Assembly: GCA_011754535.1 (NCBI GenBank)
Contig: JAAQVN010000001.1
Location: 4,650,001 to 4,714,000 of the forward strand
From: Enterobacter asburiae
GTDB taxonomy: Bacteria; Pseudomonadota; Gammaproteobacteria; Enterobacterales; Enterobacteriaceae
Length of the DNA stretch: 64,000 bases
Direction of reading: 5' to 3'
Positions 9,552 through 19,565 of this stretch are shown here, in pieces (positions within the stretch are counted from its first letter, which is position 1; each line of letters opens with the position of its first letter). Under the pieces are notes generated by a model, which worked only from the letters and a program-made list of their open reading frames with translations, made no database searches and was not told where the DNA came from. The position numbers and the translations under genes are program-made.

Positions 9552-10682
9552 TCAGCTGAAATAGCTCAGAAGGGTATTGATCACCGTACGCTGGTTAACT
9601 GGTGCGAGGTTGTAGAACAGCGGCAAGCGAAGCAAACGCTCACTTTCTTTAGTAGTGTAACGATCTTCACCCGCGAACGTGCCAAATGCTTCTCCGGCCG
9701 GGCTGGAGTGCAGCGGGATATAGTGGAACACCGCCATAATTTCGGCCTCTTTCAGCCAGGCGATGAGCTGGCTGCGATCGTCGTTATCGCGCAGCTTGAT
9801 GTAGAACATGTGGGCATTATGGACGCAATCGGCCGGAATGGTTGGCAACTCAATACGCCCGGCTTTGGCCAGAGGCTCCAGCGCGTCGTAATAGGTTTGC
9901 CACAGGGACAGGCGCTGGAGATTAATCCGCTCAGCCGCTTCCAGCTGCGCCCACAGGTATGCCGCCTGCAGATCCGCCATCAGATAGCTGGAGCCGATAT
10001 CGCGCCAGGTGTACTTATCAACCTGACCGCGGAAGAACTGACTGCGGTTGGTGCCTTTTTCGCGGATCACTTCCGCACGCTCAACCAGGGCACGATCATT
10101 AATCAGCGTCGCACCGCCCTCACCGCCAGCGGTGTAGTTTTTCGTTTCGTGGAAGCTGAAGCAGCCAATGTGGCCGATCGTGCCCAGCGCGCGCCCCTTG
10201 TAGGTGGACATCACGCCCTGCGCGGCATCTTCAACCACAAACAGGTTGTGCTTTTTGGCGATCGCCATGATGGTGTCCATTTCACAGGCCACGCCCGCGT
10301 AGTGAACCGGCACAATCGCGCGCGTTTTATCGGTGATCGCCGCTTCAATCAGCGTCTCATCAATGTTCATGGTGTCCGGGCGGATATCCACAAAGACGAT
10401 TTTCGCCCCGCGCAGGACAAAGGCGTTTGCCGTGGAGACGAAGGTATAGCTCGGCATGATCACTTCATCACCGGGCTGGATATCCAGCAACAGGGCCGCC
10501 ATTTCCAGCGATGCCGTGCAGGACGGGGTCAGCAGCACCTTAGCGCTGCGAAAACGCTGCTCCATCCACTGCTGACAGCGACGGGTAAAACCGCCGTCAC
10601 CGCAGAGTTTGCCGCTGCCCATGGCAGACTGCATATAGTCGAGCTCGGTTCCCACGACGGGTGGTGCGTTAAATGGAATCAT
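9552..10682 (-). CDS. wecE: WecE: dTDP-4-amino-4,6-dideoxygalactose transaminase
   Basis: 376 residues from the ATG at 10682 (MIPFNAPPV), the E. coli length. A 53-residue in-frame extension upstream lies inside wecD and is not real. DegT/DnrJ/EryC1 family: PLP-dependent, converting dTDP-4-keto-6-deoxyglucose to dTDP-Fuc4N with glutamate. The PLP lysine is K181 in FHETKNYTAGGEGG, and the upstream VEDAAQG carries the aspartate that contacts the pyridine ring. The substrate is normally made by RffH and RffG, whose genes are absent from this operon, so this enzyme must draw on RmlA/RmlB-type enzymes encoded elsewhere. Confidence 0.96.
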   Translation of the reverse strand: MIPFNAPPVVGTELDYMQSAMGSGKLCGDGGFTRRCQQWMEQRFRSAKVLLTPSCTASLEMAALLLDIQPGDEVIMPSYTFVSTANAFVLRGAKIVFVDIRPDTMNIDETLIEAAITDKTRAIVPVHYAGVACEMDTIMAIAKKHNLFVVEDAAQGVMSTYKGRALGTIGHIGCFSFHETKNYTAGGEGGATLINDRALVERAEVIREKGTNRSQFFRGQVDKYTWRDIGSSYLMADLQAAYLWAQLEAAERINLQRLSLWQTYYDALEPLAKAGRIELPTIPADCVHNAHMFYIKLRDNDDRSQLIAWLKEAEIMAVFHYIPLHSSPAGEAFGTFAGEDRYTTKESERLLRLPLFYNLAPVNQRTVINTLLSYFS

Positions 10683-10686
10683 CTTG

Positions 10687-11364
10687 TCACCTGTATAACC
10701 AGTAGGCGGTGGCGTCGATGTTGGCACCACTCGCAATATAACGTTTAAGCGCGGCGGTATTGCCCACCTGGGTCGCCACCCGCAGCGTCTCAACCTGCTG
10801 CTGCTGCGCCCAGTGCAGCGCCGCCTGCATGAGTTTCTCACCCATGCCGCGCCCGGCTAATAAGCCAATACGCGCCTCACGCGCGTTGAGCTTGCGCAGC
10901 GAGACAAATCCCTGAATCTGACCGTTCGCTGTACGGAAAACCAGGCAGACGTGGTCAAAGGTGCCTTTGACCGCATTCTCTACCCACTGGGCATAGAAAC
11001 GTCCGCTATCGTCAGGGGCATACCAGGGCGTGCGAAAGCGGCTCTGCGCAAACGCCTGAGCCGCCATCTGGCGCAGCACAGGAATGTCCTGTTCCGTTGC
11101 AATTTCCGCGCCGGACACATCGTGCCGGGTAAGGGCAATGGAAAGGTCTACCTCACCCTCAACCAGCTGAAAACCACGCTGCTGGAGCGCGTCAAGCAGG
11201 TCGGCACGGTCCGCCGGGATCTTAGCCTGCACGCGCTGCCAGACGCTGAAGTCTACTTCCTGCAGGGCGGGCGCATTTTCGCACAAGCGGACTATCGCCG
11301 AGGGGCGGGCAAAAAATGTGCTTTCCCACTCAAGGGATTCAAGCACCCCGTGAAGTTCACTCAA
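10687..11364 (-). CDS. wecD: WecD: dTDP-fucosamine acetyltransferase
   Basis: 225 residues by the start chosen here; the E. coli protein is 224. GNAT-family acetyltransferase that acetylates dTDP-Fuc4N with acetyl-CoA to give dTDP-Fuc4NAc. The acetyl-CoA site is the [20 protein letters not shown] block near residues 165-185, followed by [19 protein letters not shown]. The N-terminal 60 residues are clearly more diverged from E. coli than the rest of the operon. The start is uncertain: TTG at 11364 overlaps the wecC stop (TTGA), and a GTG at 11346 is an alternative. In E. coli rffG and rffH separate wecC from wecD; here the genes abut, so this odd start may mark where a deletion joined them. 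Confidence 0.9.
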   Translation of the reverse strand: MSELHGVLESLEWESTFFARPSAIVRLCENAPALQEVDFSVWQRVQAKIPADRADLLDALQQRGFQLVEGEVDLSIALTRHDVSGAEIATEQDIPVLRQMAAQAFAQSRFRTPWYAPDDSGRFYAQWVENAVKGTFDHVCLVFRTANGQIQGFVSLRKLNAREARIGLLAGRGMGEKLMQAALHWAQQQQVETLRVATQVGNTAALKRYIASGANIDATAYWLYR

Positions 11365-12623
11365 CGCCAGACGCCTTTCGTATCAACCACATACTGCTGA
11401 CGTACGGCATCACCGGACGTCGCTTTAAACTCTTTATGATCCACCAGCAGCACCAGCACGTCCGCCGTCGCCAGCGCGTCATCGAGCGCCGTCAGCGTGC
11501 AATGCCCCGCCAGTTTTGCCGGCAGTTCATGAACATTTGGCTCGACCACCAGCGTTTCGCCCTTATGCCATTCGGCAATCATCTCGGCAATTTCCATCGC
11601 CGGGCTTTCGCGCAGATCATCAATGTTGGGTTTAAATGCCAGACCAAAGCAGGCAATTTTCAGCTCGCTGGCGCGCTTACCGCTCTCTGCCAGACAGTCC
11701 GCTACCGTCGCTTTAACCTGGTTGAGCACCCAGTGAGGTTTGCTGTCGTTCACTTCTCGCGCGGTGCGAATCAGACGCGCCTGCGCCGGGTTCTGCGCCA
11801 CGATAAACCACGGGTCGACGGCGATACAGTGGCCGCCCACCCCCGGGCCAGGCTGGAGAATGTTGACGCGCGGATGGCGATTCGCCAGGCGGATTAACTC
11901 CCAAACGTTAATCCCCTGATCGGCGCAAATAAGCGACAGTTCGTTAGCAAAGGCGATGTTAACGTCACGGAAGCTGTTTTCAGTCAGCTTGCACATCTCG
12001 GCTGTGCGGGAGTTGGTCACTACACATTCGCCTTCCAGGAAAATCTTGTACAGCGCGCTGGCGCGTTCAGAACAGACCGGCGTCATGCCGCCAATGACGC
12101 GGTCGTTTTTAATCAGTTCGACCATCACCTGCCCCGGCAGCACGCGCTCCGGGCAGTAGGCGATGTTGATATCCGCCTGCTCGCCAGCCTGTTGCGGGAA
12201 GCGTAAATCAGGACGCGCTTCTGCAAGCCACTGTGCCATCTGCTCGGTGGCCCCCACCGGAGAGGTTGACTCCAGAATCACCAGCGCGCCTTTCTTCAGC
12301 ACGGGGGCAATGGATTTTGCCGCCGCCTCGACATAGACCATATCGGGCTCGTGGTCGCCTTTAAAGGGCGTTGGAACGGCAATCAGGTAGGCATCCGCTT
12401 CCACTGGCGTCGTGCTGGCGCGCAGGAAGCCGCCATCAACCGCCTCTTTCACGACTCGGTCAAGATCGGGCTCTACAATATGAATTTCGCCACGATTAAT
12501 GGTTTCTACCGCCCGTGCGTTGATATCCACACCGACAACCTGTTTTTGACGGGAGGCGAATGCCGCCGCCGTGGGCAGGCCAATATAGCCAAGGCCAATG
12601 ACAGAGATAGTAGTAAAACTCAT
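11361..12623 (-). CDS. wecC: WecC: UDP-N-acetyl-D-mannosamine dehydrogenase
   Basis: 420 residues, the E. coli length. It oxidises UDP-ManNAc twice with NAD to give UDP-ManNAcA. The N-terminal Rossmann fold shows [17 protein letters not shown] at residues 6-22 (GxGxxG). The UDP-glucose/GDP-mannose dehydrogenase family core includes [17 protein letters not shown] and the active-site block [15 protein letters not shown], which holds the catalytic cysteine near residue 265. The C-terminal UDP-binding domain follows ([19 protein letters not shown]). The start overlaps wecB by 4 bases. Confidence 0.96.
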   Translation of the reverse strand: MSFTTISVIGLGYIGLPTAAAFASRQKQVVGVDINARAVETINRGEIHIVEPDLDRVVKEAVDGGFLRASTTPVEADAYLIAVPTPFKGDHEPDMVYVEAAAKSIAPVLKKGALVILESTSPVGATEQMAQWLAEARPDLRFPQQAGEQADINIAYCPERVLPGQVMVELIKNDRVIGGMTPVCSERASALYKIFLEGECVVTNSRTAEMCKLTENSFRDVNIAFANELSLICADQGINVWELIRLANRHPRVNILQPGPGVGGHCIAVDPWFIVAQNPAQARLIRTAREVNDSKPHWVLNQVKATVADCLAESGKRASELKIACFGLAFKPNIDDLRESPAMEIAEMIAEWHKGETLVVEPNVHELPAKLAGHCTLTALDDALATADVLVLLVDHKEFKATSGDAVRQQYVVDTKGVWR

Positions 12624-13750
12624 AGCGATACCCGATTGTGTTTAAGTGCATGCAAAATACGGCCACAAGCCTGCCCGTCTCCATACGGATTGTGGGCCCG
12701 GCTCATCGCCTGATACGCTTCATCGTCGTGCAGAAGGCGAGTGACCTCTTCGACGATGAGCTGTGCGTTGGTGCCGACCAGACGCACCGTCCCGGCTTTA
12801 ACCGCTTCCGGACGTTCAGTGGTTTCACGCATCACCAGTACCGGCTTGCCAAGAGAGGGCGCTTCTTCCTGAATCCCACCCGAATCGGTGAGGATCAGCC
12901 AGGCGTGGTTCATCAGCCAGACAAACGGCATGTAGTCCTGCGGTTCAATCAGCAGGACGTTTTCGACGTGGCCCAGGATGCGGTTGACCGGCTCGCTGAC
13001 GTTAGGGTTAAGGTGTACCGGATAGACAATTTGCACATCGTCGTTCTGCGCGGCGATTTCAGCCAGCGCGTGACAGATTTGCTCAAAACCCCGTCCAAAG
13101 CTTTCGCGACGGTGGCCAGTGACCAGAATGGTTTTTTTGCCGTTATTCAGGAACGGATAGCGGGCAGCGAGCTCTTTCTGCAGCTCGCCGTTTGCCAGCA
13201 CGCGATCGCGTACCCAAATCAACGCATCAATGACCGTATTGCCGGTCACAAAAATGTTGTTATCGGCGACATTTTCACGCAGCAGATTCTGGCGAGAGTT
13301 CTCGGTTGGCGCAAAGTGGTACATCGCAAGATGGCCAGTGAGCGTACGGTTAGCCTCTTCCGGCCATGGAGAATAAAGATTGCCGGTGCGCAGGCCCGCT
13401 TCAACATGACCGACGGGAATACGCTGGTAAAACGCGGCCAGGCTTGTTGCCATCGTCGTCGTGGTATCGCCGTGCACCAGCACGACGTCGGGCTTGAATG
13501 ACTCCAGGATAGGCTTGAGCTCTTGCAGAATGCGGCAGGTTATTTCCGTCAACCCTTGTCCCGGCTTCATAATATTGAGGTCGTAATCCGGGACGATGGA
13601 AAAGAGGGTTAGGACCTGATCGAGCATCTCACGGTGCTGGGCCGTGACGCAGACCTTCGCTTCAATATCAGGATCGCTGGCCAGCGCATGAACCAGAGGC
13701 GCCATCTTAATGGCCTCCGGCCTGGTGCCAAATACGGTAAGTACTTTCAC
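12620..13750 (-). CDS. wecB: WecB: UDP-N-acetylglucosamine 2-epimerase (non-hydrolysing)
   Basis: 376 residues, the E. coli length. It interconverts UDP-GlcNAc and UDP-ManNAc, the first step to the ManNAcA donor of ECA. The GT-B fold shows [19 protein letters not shown] at the N-terminus, [18 protein letters not shown] and [11 protein letters not shown] near residues 95-120, [10 protein letters not shown] near 210, and the C-terminal UDP-binding [17 protein letters not shown] near 290. It lies 56 bases after wzzE and overlaps wecC by 4 bases. Confidence 0.97.
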   Translation of the reverse strand: MKVLTVFGTRPEAIKMAPLVHALASDPDIEAKVCVTAQHREMLDQVLTLFSIVPDYDLNIMKPGQGLTEITCRILQELKPILESFKPDVVLVHGDTTTTMATSLAAFYQRIPVGHVEAGLRTGNLYSPWPEEANRTLTGHLAMYHFAPTENSRQNLLRENVADNNIFVTGNTVIDALIWVRDRVLANGELQKELAARYPFLNNGKKTILVTGHRRESFGRGFEQICHALAEIAAQNDDVQIVYPVHLNPNVSEPVNRILGHVENVLLIEPQDYMPFVWLMNHAWLILTDSGGIQEEAPSLGKPVLVMRETTERPEAVKAGTVRLVGTNAQLIVEEVTRLLHDDEAYQAMSRAHNPYGDGQACGRILHALKHNRVSL

Positions 13751-13806
13751 ATCGATTCTCTTCGATTAGGCGATGAAGGCCATAGCCTTCATCGTAGACG
13801 GCGATC

Positions 13807-14853
13807 TTAGTTTGTGCGACGACGCGTTAACGCCACGCCAGCGCCCGTCAATGCGCCCACAATCCCCCACATGATCATCAGGAATGCACGACGCGGACTA
13901 TCGCGTTTTACAGGTTCTTCAGGCGTTCTCAAATAACGATAGGTCTGAAAACGCGGATCCAGGGAGGGGCCGACATTAAGCGTATTAAGCATCGCGCGAT
14001 TTTGATCGTAGTCGAGGTCAAAATCAGGCCCAACGGCCTGCAGATTTTCCAGACGCGCCTGCAGCATTGGGCGACCAAGAAGGAACATTTCAGAATCAGG
14101 TAATTCATCAGCCGGAACGTTCGTCTCAGTGCGGGAAATGTTGTGCTGTTCCGCAATTTTCAGCGCCTGCTGAATGTTATGGACGCGGCGCGCAAAAATA
14201 GCGTTTGCCACCTCTTCCTGACGTTTGACCTGCGCCTTCATCTGGATAGTGCGGGCTGCCCAGGCACCTTTGAGCTCTTCATTGAGATGGCTTGCGGCAC
14301 GCTGGCTGGCAAACGCGACGTACTGGCGCAACAGATTGTTGGCGTCCGGCGCGGTTTCGGCAATCAGCTTAACGCTGTCGTTGACGTTACGCAGCGCGTC
14401 GCCCGGCAAAAACTGAACATTGTTAATCAGATCGTCCAGCAGCGCGGCATCGGCTTTGGTGTTATCAACCCGACGCTGCTTGTAGTAATCCGTCTGGGAC
14501 CAGAAATCCCGGCGCGTATCCCACGAGGCCAGCTGCATCACAAACTCTTTGTAGGCTTCATCCATAACGGAGGCCTGGTCTGGCGTGGCAAGGCTGGCTT
14601 TAAGATCCAGGTTTCGCAGGAATTGCTGCTGGGAATAGTACCCCCCGAGCATGTTAACCGTTGGTCTGTCCGTGATTGCCGTGGCGCTCCACTCCTGTTT
14701 TGCAAAGAATGTATAAGCCAGCGCTAACAGTGCGAACCCCACCGCCATCCCCGCAATCCAAAGTTTGCCTGCCCATAACACGCGAAACAAACCCCGAATA
14801 TCCAGTTCATTCTCAGTTACCACTGATTTCGCTCCCGCCAACGGTTGAGTCAT
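13807..14853 (-). CDS. wzzE: WzzE: ECA polysaccharide chain-length regulator
   Basis: 348 residues from the second of two adjacent ATG codons (14853); the first (14856) would add one Met, and homologues begin MTQP. Polysaccharide co-polymerase class 1: an N-terminal membrane helix (LWIAGMAVGFALLALAYTFF, residues about 32-51), a long periplasmic helical domain, then the proline-rich PEEPVKRDSPRR motif and a second membrane helix near residues 320-340. It sets the modal chain length of ECA made by WzyE and also influences cyclic ECA. Second gene of the operon, 13 bases after wecA. Confidence 0.95.
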   Translation of the reverse strand: MTQPLAGAKSVVTENELDIRGLFRVLWAGKLWIAGMAVGFALLALAYTFFAKQEWSATAITDRPTVNMLGGYYSQQQFLRNLDLKASLATPDQASVMDEAYKEFVMQLASWDTRRDFWSQTDYYKQRRVDNTKADAALLDDLINNVQFLPGDALRNVNDSVKLIAETAPDANNLLRQYVAFASQRAASHLNEELKGAWAARTIQMKAQVKRQEEVANAIFARRVHNIQQALKIAEQHNISRTETNVPADELPDSEMFLLGRPMLQARLENLQAVGPDFDLDYDQNRAMLNTLNVGPSLDPRFQTYRYLRTPEEPVKRDSPRRAFLMIMWGIVGALTGAGVALTRRRTN

Positions 14854-14866
14854 CATAGTCCCGGTT

Positions 14867-15970
14867 TTACTTAGTTAATGTTGTGTTTTTGCCACTGTTA
14901 CGACGCATCCTGCGTTTAAGACGTTTAATGAATCGTGCCACCTTCCATGCGCGCTTAATGCAGTAGCCGTACAGGAAAAATGCTAGCAAGAATAATACCA
15001 ACATTACCCACTCAGGAATAACATGAGAATATTCTGCAGCTACTCCGATCGCGGCCAGAATAGCGGCGGCAAGAGTAATCAGGACAAACGCCTGACGTGA
15101 AGTAAAACCGGCACGCATGATGAGGTGATGAATATGCTGACGATCGGGAGAGAAAGGACTCATCCCCTTACGCAGACGGCGGTACATAATCGCCACCATA
15201 TCCATTAGCGGAATGGCGATAATCCACAGGGCGGTTACCGGACTGATTGGGTGAGTTTGACCTTGTGTGGTTTCCAGCAAAATCCAGATAACGGTAAAAC
15301 CGATTAGCGTACTACCCGCATCCCCCATAAACACTTTATAGCGACGACCCAGCGCGCCAAGGTTTAAGAGGATATAAGGCAGGATGGCGGCAATCATGGC
15401 AAAACACCACATTGCCAGGCTGTACTGACCATCAAACCACAAAATAATGCCGATGGCAGCAAACGATACGGAAGACAATCCACCGAGCAGACCGTCGATA
15501 CCATCCACCATATTGAAAGCATTAATCGCCGCCCAGACGGCAAAAAGCGTCAGGAAAAAGCCAAAGGGACCCAGAACCAATTCCCAGGGGCCAAACACAT
15601 AGCCGAGGCTTCTCAGATACAGCCCACCGACTACCATCATAATCACGCCAATGGCCGCCTGAACGGTGGCGCGTATCTTTACCGCGATATCGAAGCGATC
15701 GTCCAGGGCCCCGATTAATACCAGGACGCCGGCACAGGCAATGTAGAGGGCGGCATGCGGAATATAATAATCAGCAATACCAAACGTGAAACATATCCCT
15801 GCGTATACAGAAATCCCGCCGACTAAAGGAATAAGTCCCTGATGGCGTTTACGAAAATTGGGTTTATCCACTAACCCTATTCTTTTTGCCACCTTGCGCG
15901 CGATGAACAAAAAACAGGTTGTGAATAAAAAAATGCTGATCAGTTCAGTAACGGCGGTGAATAGATTCAC
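14867..15970 (-). CDS. wecA: WecA: undecaprenyl-phosphate GlcNAc-1-phosphate transferase
   Basis: 367 residues with a GTG start at 15970, the E. coli length. Polytopic member of the MraY/WecA family; it starts both ECA and most O-antigen synthesis by moving GlcNAc-1-P onto undecaprenyl phosphate. Catalytic marks are GALDDRFD (Mg-binding aspartates near residue 90), NAFNMVDGIDGLLGG near 155, GDAGSTLIGF near 215, and the RQHIHHLIMRAG motif near 280. The C-terminus is strongly basic (RFIKRLKRRMRR). It is the first gene of the ECA operon; the 242 bases between it and rho hold the rho terminator and presumably the operon promoter. Confidence 0.96.
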   Translation of the reverse strand: MNLFTAVTELISIFLFTTCFLFIARKVAKRIGLVDKPNFRKRHQGLIPLVGGISVYAGICFTFGIADYYIPHAALYIACAGVLVLIGALDDRFDIAVKIRATVQAAIGVIMMVVGGLYLRSLGYVFGPWELVLGPFGFFLTLFAVWAAINAFNMVDGIDGLLGGLSSVSFAAIGIILWFDGQYSLAMWCFAMIAAILPYILLNLGALGRRYKVFMGDAGSTLIGFTVIWILLETTQGQTHPISPVTALWIIAIPLMDMVAIMYRRLRKGMSPFSPDRQHIHHLIMRAGFTSRQAFVLITLAAAILAAIGVAAEYSHVIPEWVMLVLFLLAFFLYGYCIKRAWKVARFIKRLKRRMRRNSGKNTTLTK

Positions 15971-16161
15971 AATGGATTGCTCTCAACAAATGTTAGTCCC
16001 GGAAGTATAACCATGAAGCCATTACCTCAGAAGTAATAAAGATGGCTTCCTACAACTCCCTTTGTATATTTTTCAAACAATTATTACTTTGACTGTACAA
16101 ACGGTCTTATTGTCGCACTGAGCGGTCAAAATTGGGAGTAGTTGGTACTAGCGTATAGTCC

Positions 16162-16195
16162 ATAAAAGAAAAACGCCACGTAAAAACGTGGCGTT
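16162..16195 (-). terminator. Intrinsic terminator after rho
   Basis: A perfect 10-bp stem (AACGCCACGT / ACGTGGCGTT, 16172-16195) with a 4-base loop, then TTTTCTTTTATGG on the minus strand. It lies 18 bases beyond the rho stop and separates rho from wecA. Confidence 0.88.
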
Positions 16196-16212
16196 CGCTG
16201 GCTTTATTTACG

Positions 16213-17472
16213 TTACGAGCGCTTCATCATGTCGAAGAAGTCGTCGTTGGTTTTGGTCATCGCCAGTTTGTTAATGAGGAACTCCATCGCGTCAATTTCA
16301 CCCATTGGATGGATGATTTTGCGCAGGATCCACATTTTCTGCAGCTCTTCCTGCGTGGTGAGCAGCTCTTCTTTACGGGTACCGGAACGGTTGTAGTCGA
16401 TAGCCGGGAAGACGCGTTTTTCAGCGATCTTACGAGAAAGGTGCAGTTCCATGTTACCTGTACCTTTAAATTCTTCGTAAATCACTTCGTCCATTTTAGA
16501 ACCGGTATCGATCAGCGCCGTTGCGATGATGGTCAGGCTGCCGCCCTCTTCCACGTTACGTGCGGCACCGAAGAAGCGCTTCGGACGATGCAGGGCGTTA
16601 GCATCCACACCACCGGTCAGCACTTTACCGGAAGCTGGCACCACGGTGTTGTAAGCGCGCGCCAGACGGGTGATAGAGTCGAGCAGGATGATCACGTCTT
16701 TCTTGTGCTCAACCAGGCGTTTAGCCTTCTCGATAACCATTTCCGCAACCTGAACGTGGCGAGATGCTGGCTCGTCAAAGGTAGAAGCAACCACTTCACC
16801 TTTAACCAGACGCTGCATCTCGGTTACTTCTTCCGGACGTTCGTCAATCAGTAGCACCATCAGCACGCAGTCTGGGTGGTTATAGGCGATGCTCTGCGCG
16901 ATGTTCTGCAGCAGCATGGTTTTACCCGCTTTCGGCGGCGCCACAATCAGACCACGCTGGCCACGACCGATTGGCGATGCCAAATCCAGAACACGCGCGG
17001 TTAAGTCTTCGGTAGAACCGTTACCACGCTCCATGCGCAGGCGAGAGTTCGCGTGCAGCGGCGTTAAGTTCTCAAAGAGGATCTTATTACGCGAGTTTTC
17101 CGGCTTATCGAAGTTAACTTCATTGACTTTCAACAGCGCAAAGTAGCGTTCACCCTCTTTAGGAGGACGAATCTTACCTGAAATGGTGTCACCAGTGCGG
17201 AGGTTGAAACGGCGGATTTGGCTGGGGGATACGTAGATGTCATCAGGGCCGGCGAGGTAGGAGCTGTCTGCAGAGCGGAGGAAACCAAATCCGTCTTGCA
17301 ATATCTCCAGCACACCGTCGCCAAAGATATCTTCGCCACTCTTAGCGTGCTGCTTCAGGATGGCGAAAATGATGTCCTGCTTGCGCATACGAGCCTGGTT
17401 TTCCAGCCCCATATTTTCGCCGAGAGTGATCAGCTCAGAAACCGGCGTATTCTTTAATTCGGTAAGATTCAT
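16213..17472 (-). CDS. rho: Transcription termination factor Rho
   Basis: 419 residues from the ATG at 17472 ([19 protein letters not shown]), identical in length to E. coli. The N-terminal RNA-binding cold-shock-like domain includes [23 protein letters not shown]. The ATPase domain shows the Walker A site [14 protein letters not shown] near residue 180, the Walker [14 protein letters not shown] near 260, and the Q and R loops after [14 protein letters not shown]. Rho is a hexameric RNA-dependent ATPase that loads on rut sites and releases transcripts. In E. coli rho limits its own expression in its long leader, which here carries rhoL. Confidence 0.98.
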   Translation of the reverse strand: MNLTELKNTPVSELITLGENMGLENQARMRKQDIIFAILKQHAKSGEDIFGDGVLEILQDGFGFLRSADSSYLAGPDDIYVSPSQIRRFNLRTGDTISGKIRPPKEGERYFALLKVNEVNFDKPENSRNKILFENLTPLHANSRLRMERGNGSTEDLTARVLDLASPIGRGQRGLIVAPPKAGKTMLLQNIAQSIAYNHPDCVLMVLLIDERPEEVTEMQRLVKGEVVASTFDEPASRHVQVAEMVIEKAKRLVEHKKDVIILLDSITRLARAYNTVVPASGKVLTGGVDANALHRPKRFFGAARNVEEGGSLTIIATALIDTGSKMDEVIYEEFKGTGNMELHLSRKIAEKRVFPAIDYNRSGTRKEELLTTQEELQKMWILRKIIHPMGEIDAMEFLINKLAMTKTNDDFFDMMKRS

Positions 17473-17560
17473 AATGGTGTGGGTTCTTAAACTCGGGGTG
17501 ATTCTCGAACTTAATGTTGTGAATGGTATGGCAGGGTCATCCATGCCTGTTTAGCGGCCA

Positions 17561-17662
17561 TCACCTCATGTCTGTTCGCTGTCTGGTCACAGGGAAAGAA
17601 CGCAGAACTGAAACGACAAGACGGATTGAGTGACAAGCCCGGAATTTAGCCACTTCACGCAT
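17561..17662 (-). CDS. rhoL: Rho leader peptide
   Basis: A 33-codon reading frame in the rho leader, ATG at 17662 and TGA at 17563, 88 bases before rho. It has the same length as E. coli RhoL and shares its C-terminal motif PVTRQR-x-DM. The middle of the peptide differs: the DNA for the E. coli residues LNPSCRFSSA is present, but read in another frame here, so the frame must shift and shift back relative to K-12. Conservation of start, stop and length suggests a translated attenuator. Confidence 0.75.
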   Translation of the reverse strand: MREVAKFRACHSIRLVVSVLRSFPVTRQRTDMR

Positions 17663-17760
17663 TGTTCATGTCAACAACGGGAAGTATCGGGTAAAACAAG
17701 ATTCAAACAACAGATATGTTTAAAACGAAGTCATAGCTAACTTAGCACGACTTCAGCCGG

Positions 17761-17802
17761 GCGTCCAGAGTTCCACATCATTTAGCCGGGGGCTCTGGAC
17801 GC
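17761..17802 (-). other. Long-stem hairpin between trxA and the rho leader
   Basis: A perfect 10-bp inverted repeat (GCGTCCAGAG / CTCTGGACGC) with a 22-base loop starts 14 bases after the trxA stop. No U run follows, so it is more likely an mRNA 3'-end protecting stem or part of a Rho-dependent terminator than an intrinsic terminator. Confidence 0.5.
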
Positions 17803-17816
17803 ACAGCGGAGAAACC

Positions 17817-18146
17817 TTACGCCAGGTTAGCGTCCAGGAACTCTTTCAGCTGACCTTTGGACAGCGCGCCCACTTTGGTCGCCGCCACTTCGCCGTTTTT
17901 GAACAGCAGAAGGGTCGGGATGCCACGGATACCGTATTTTGGTGCGGTACCCGGGTTCTGGTCGATGTTCAGCTTGGCAACCGTCAGTTTGCCCTGATAT
18001 TCGTCAGCGATCTCATCCAGAATCGGGGCGATCATTTTGCAAGGACCACACCATTCAGCCCAGAAATCGACGAGGATCAGCCCGTCAGCCTTAAGTACGT
18101 CCGTGTCAAAACTGTCGTCAGTCAGGTGAATAATTTTATCGCTCAT
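17817..18146 (-). CDS. trxA: Thioredoxin 1
   Basis: 109 residues from the ATG at 18146 (MSDKIIHL); a longer in-frame extension has no counterpart in homologues. The active site WCGPC has C33 and C36, with the cis-proline in [11 protein letters not shown] near residue 76. Thioredoxin 1 is the main cytoplasmic dithiol reductant, recycled by TrxB with NADPH; it serves ribonucleotide reductase, PAPS reductase and peroxidases. The sequence is nearly identical to E. coli. It lies upstream of rho in the same direction and is divergent from rhlB. Confidence 0.98.
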   Translation of the reverse strand: MSDKIIHLTDDSFDTDVLKADGLILVDFWAEWCGPCKMIAPILDEIADEYQGKLTVAKLNIDQNPGTAPKYGIRGIPTLLLFKNGEVAATKVGALSKGQLKEFLDANLA

Positions 18147-18290
18147 ATATAACTCCACAGGAATAAGCCTGGTACGTTGGTTTTGTCTCCACCAACGACG
18201 TGTTGATGTCGCATTAACCAACTAAAGGTTGACTTTATTTCACCGGATACGCTTTCGTAAAGCAATAGTAAGCTGATATTCTACCACACT

Positions 18291-19559
18291 ATGAGCAAAA
18301 CACATTTAACAGAACAGAAGTTTTCCGACTTCGCCCTGCACCCGAAGGTGATTGAAGCCCTTGAAAATAAAGGGTTTCATAACTGCACGCCCATTCAGGC
18401 TCTCGCCCTGCCGCTGACGCTGGCCGGTCGCGATGTTGCAGGGCAGGCGCAAACCGGTACCGGCAAAACGATGGCGTTCTTAACGTCAACGTTCCATTAT
18501 TTACTTTCTCACCCAGCGATTGCAGACCGCAAAGTTAACCAGCCGCGCGCGCTAATTATGGCCCCGACGCGAGAACTGGCGGTACAGATCCATGCAGACG
18601 CTGAGCCTCTGGCGCAGGCCACCGGCCTGAAGCTTGGCCTGGCCTATGGCGGCGACGGCTACGATAAGCAGCTGAAAGTGCTGGAAAGCGGCGTGGATAT
18701 CCTGATCGGTACCACCGGCCGTCTTATCGACTACGCCAAACAGAATCACATTAACCTCGGCGCAATCCAGGTTGTGGTGCTCGATGAAGCTGACCGTATG
18801 TACGATCTGGGCTTCATTAAAGACATCCGCTGGCTGTTCCGCCGTATGCCGCCGGCCAACCAGCGCCTGAACATGCTGTTCTCTGCAACCCTCTCCTACC
18901 GCGTTCGCGAGCTGGCGTTCGAGCAGATGAACAATGCGGAATATGTGGAAGTGGAACCTGAGCAGAAAACGGGTCACCGCATTAAAGAAGAGCTCTTCTA
19001 TCCTTCCAATGAAGAGAAAATGCGTCTGCTGCAAACGCTGATTGAAGAAGAGTGGCCCGATCGCGCCATTATCTTCGCGAACACTAAACACCGCTGTGAA
19101 GACATCTGGGGCCATCTGGCTGCCGATGGTCATCGTGTTGGCCTGTTGACCGGCGACGTGGCGCAGAAAAAACGCCTGCGTATTCTGGAAGAGTTCACCC
19201 GTGGCGATCTCGATATTCTGGTCGCAACCGACGTGGCGGCACGTGGTTTACACATTCCGGCCGTGACGCACGTCTTTAACTACGATCTGCCAGACGACTG
19301 CGAAGACTACGTACACCGTATCGGTCGTACCGGTCGTGCGGGCGCAAGCGGTCACTCGATTAGCCTTGCGTGTGAAGAGTATGCGCTGAATCTTCCAGCC
19401 ATTGAGACCTACATCGGTCACTCTATCCCGCAGAGCAAATACAATCCGGAAGCGCTGTTAAGCGAACTGCCGCCGCCTAAGCGTCTTACCCGCCCGCGCT
19501 CCGGCAATGGTCCGCGTCGTTCAGGCGGCGCACCGCGTAATCGTCGTCGTTCAGGTTAA
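18291..19559 (+). CDS. rhlB: RhlB: DEAD-box RNA helicase of the degradosome
   Basis: 422 residues against 421 in E. coli. The Q motif ([13 protein letters not shown]), motif I AQTGTGKT, motif II DEAD, motif III SAT and motif [12 protein letters not shown] are all present. The C-terminus is a short basic tail ([20 protein letters not shown]). RhlB unwinds structured mRNA for PNPase and RNase E in the RNA degradosome. It starts 144 bases from trxA on the other strand, and gppA follows after 6 bases. Confidence 0.97.
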   Translation: MSKTHLTEQKFSDFALHPKVIEALENKGFHNCTPIQALALPLTLAGRDVAGQAQTGTGKTMAFLTSTFHYLLSHPAIADRKVNQPRALIMAPTRELAVQIHADAEPLAQATGLKLGLAYGGDGYDKQLKVLESGVDILIGTTGRLIDYAKQNHINLGAIQVVVLDEADRMYDLGFIKDIRWLFRRMPPANQRLNMLFSATLSYRVRELAFEQMNNAEYVEVEPEQKTGHRIKEELFYPSNEEKMRLLQTLIEEEWPDRAIIFANTKHRCEDIWGHLAADGHRVGLLTGDVAQKKRLRILEEFTRGDLDILVATDVAARGLHIPAVTHVFNYDLPDDCEDYVHRIGRTGRAGASGHSISLACEEYALNLPAIETYIGHSIPQSKYNPEALLSELPPPKRLTRPRSGNGPRRSGGAPRNRRRSG

Positions 19560-19565
19560 GAAAAT

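Noticed and set aside
10683..10841. N-terminal extension of wecE of 53 residues (similar extensions for rho, trxA, rep, fabR, pflC, pflD and frwC).
   Set aside because: The extensions overlap neighbouring genes or leaders, are low-complexity or basic, and are absent from homologues whose length fits the internal ATG.
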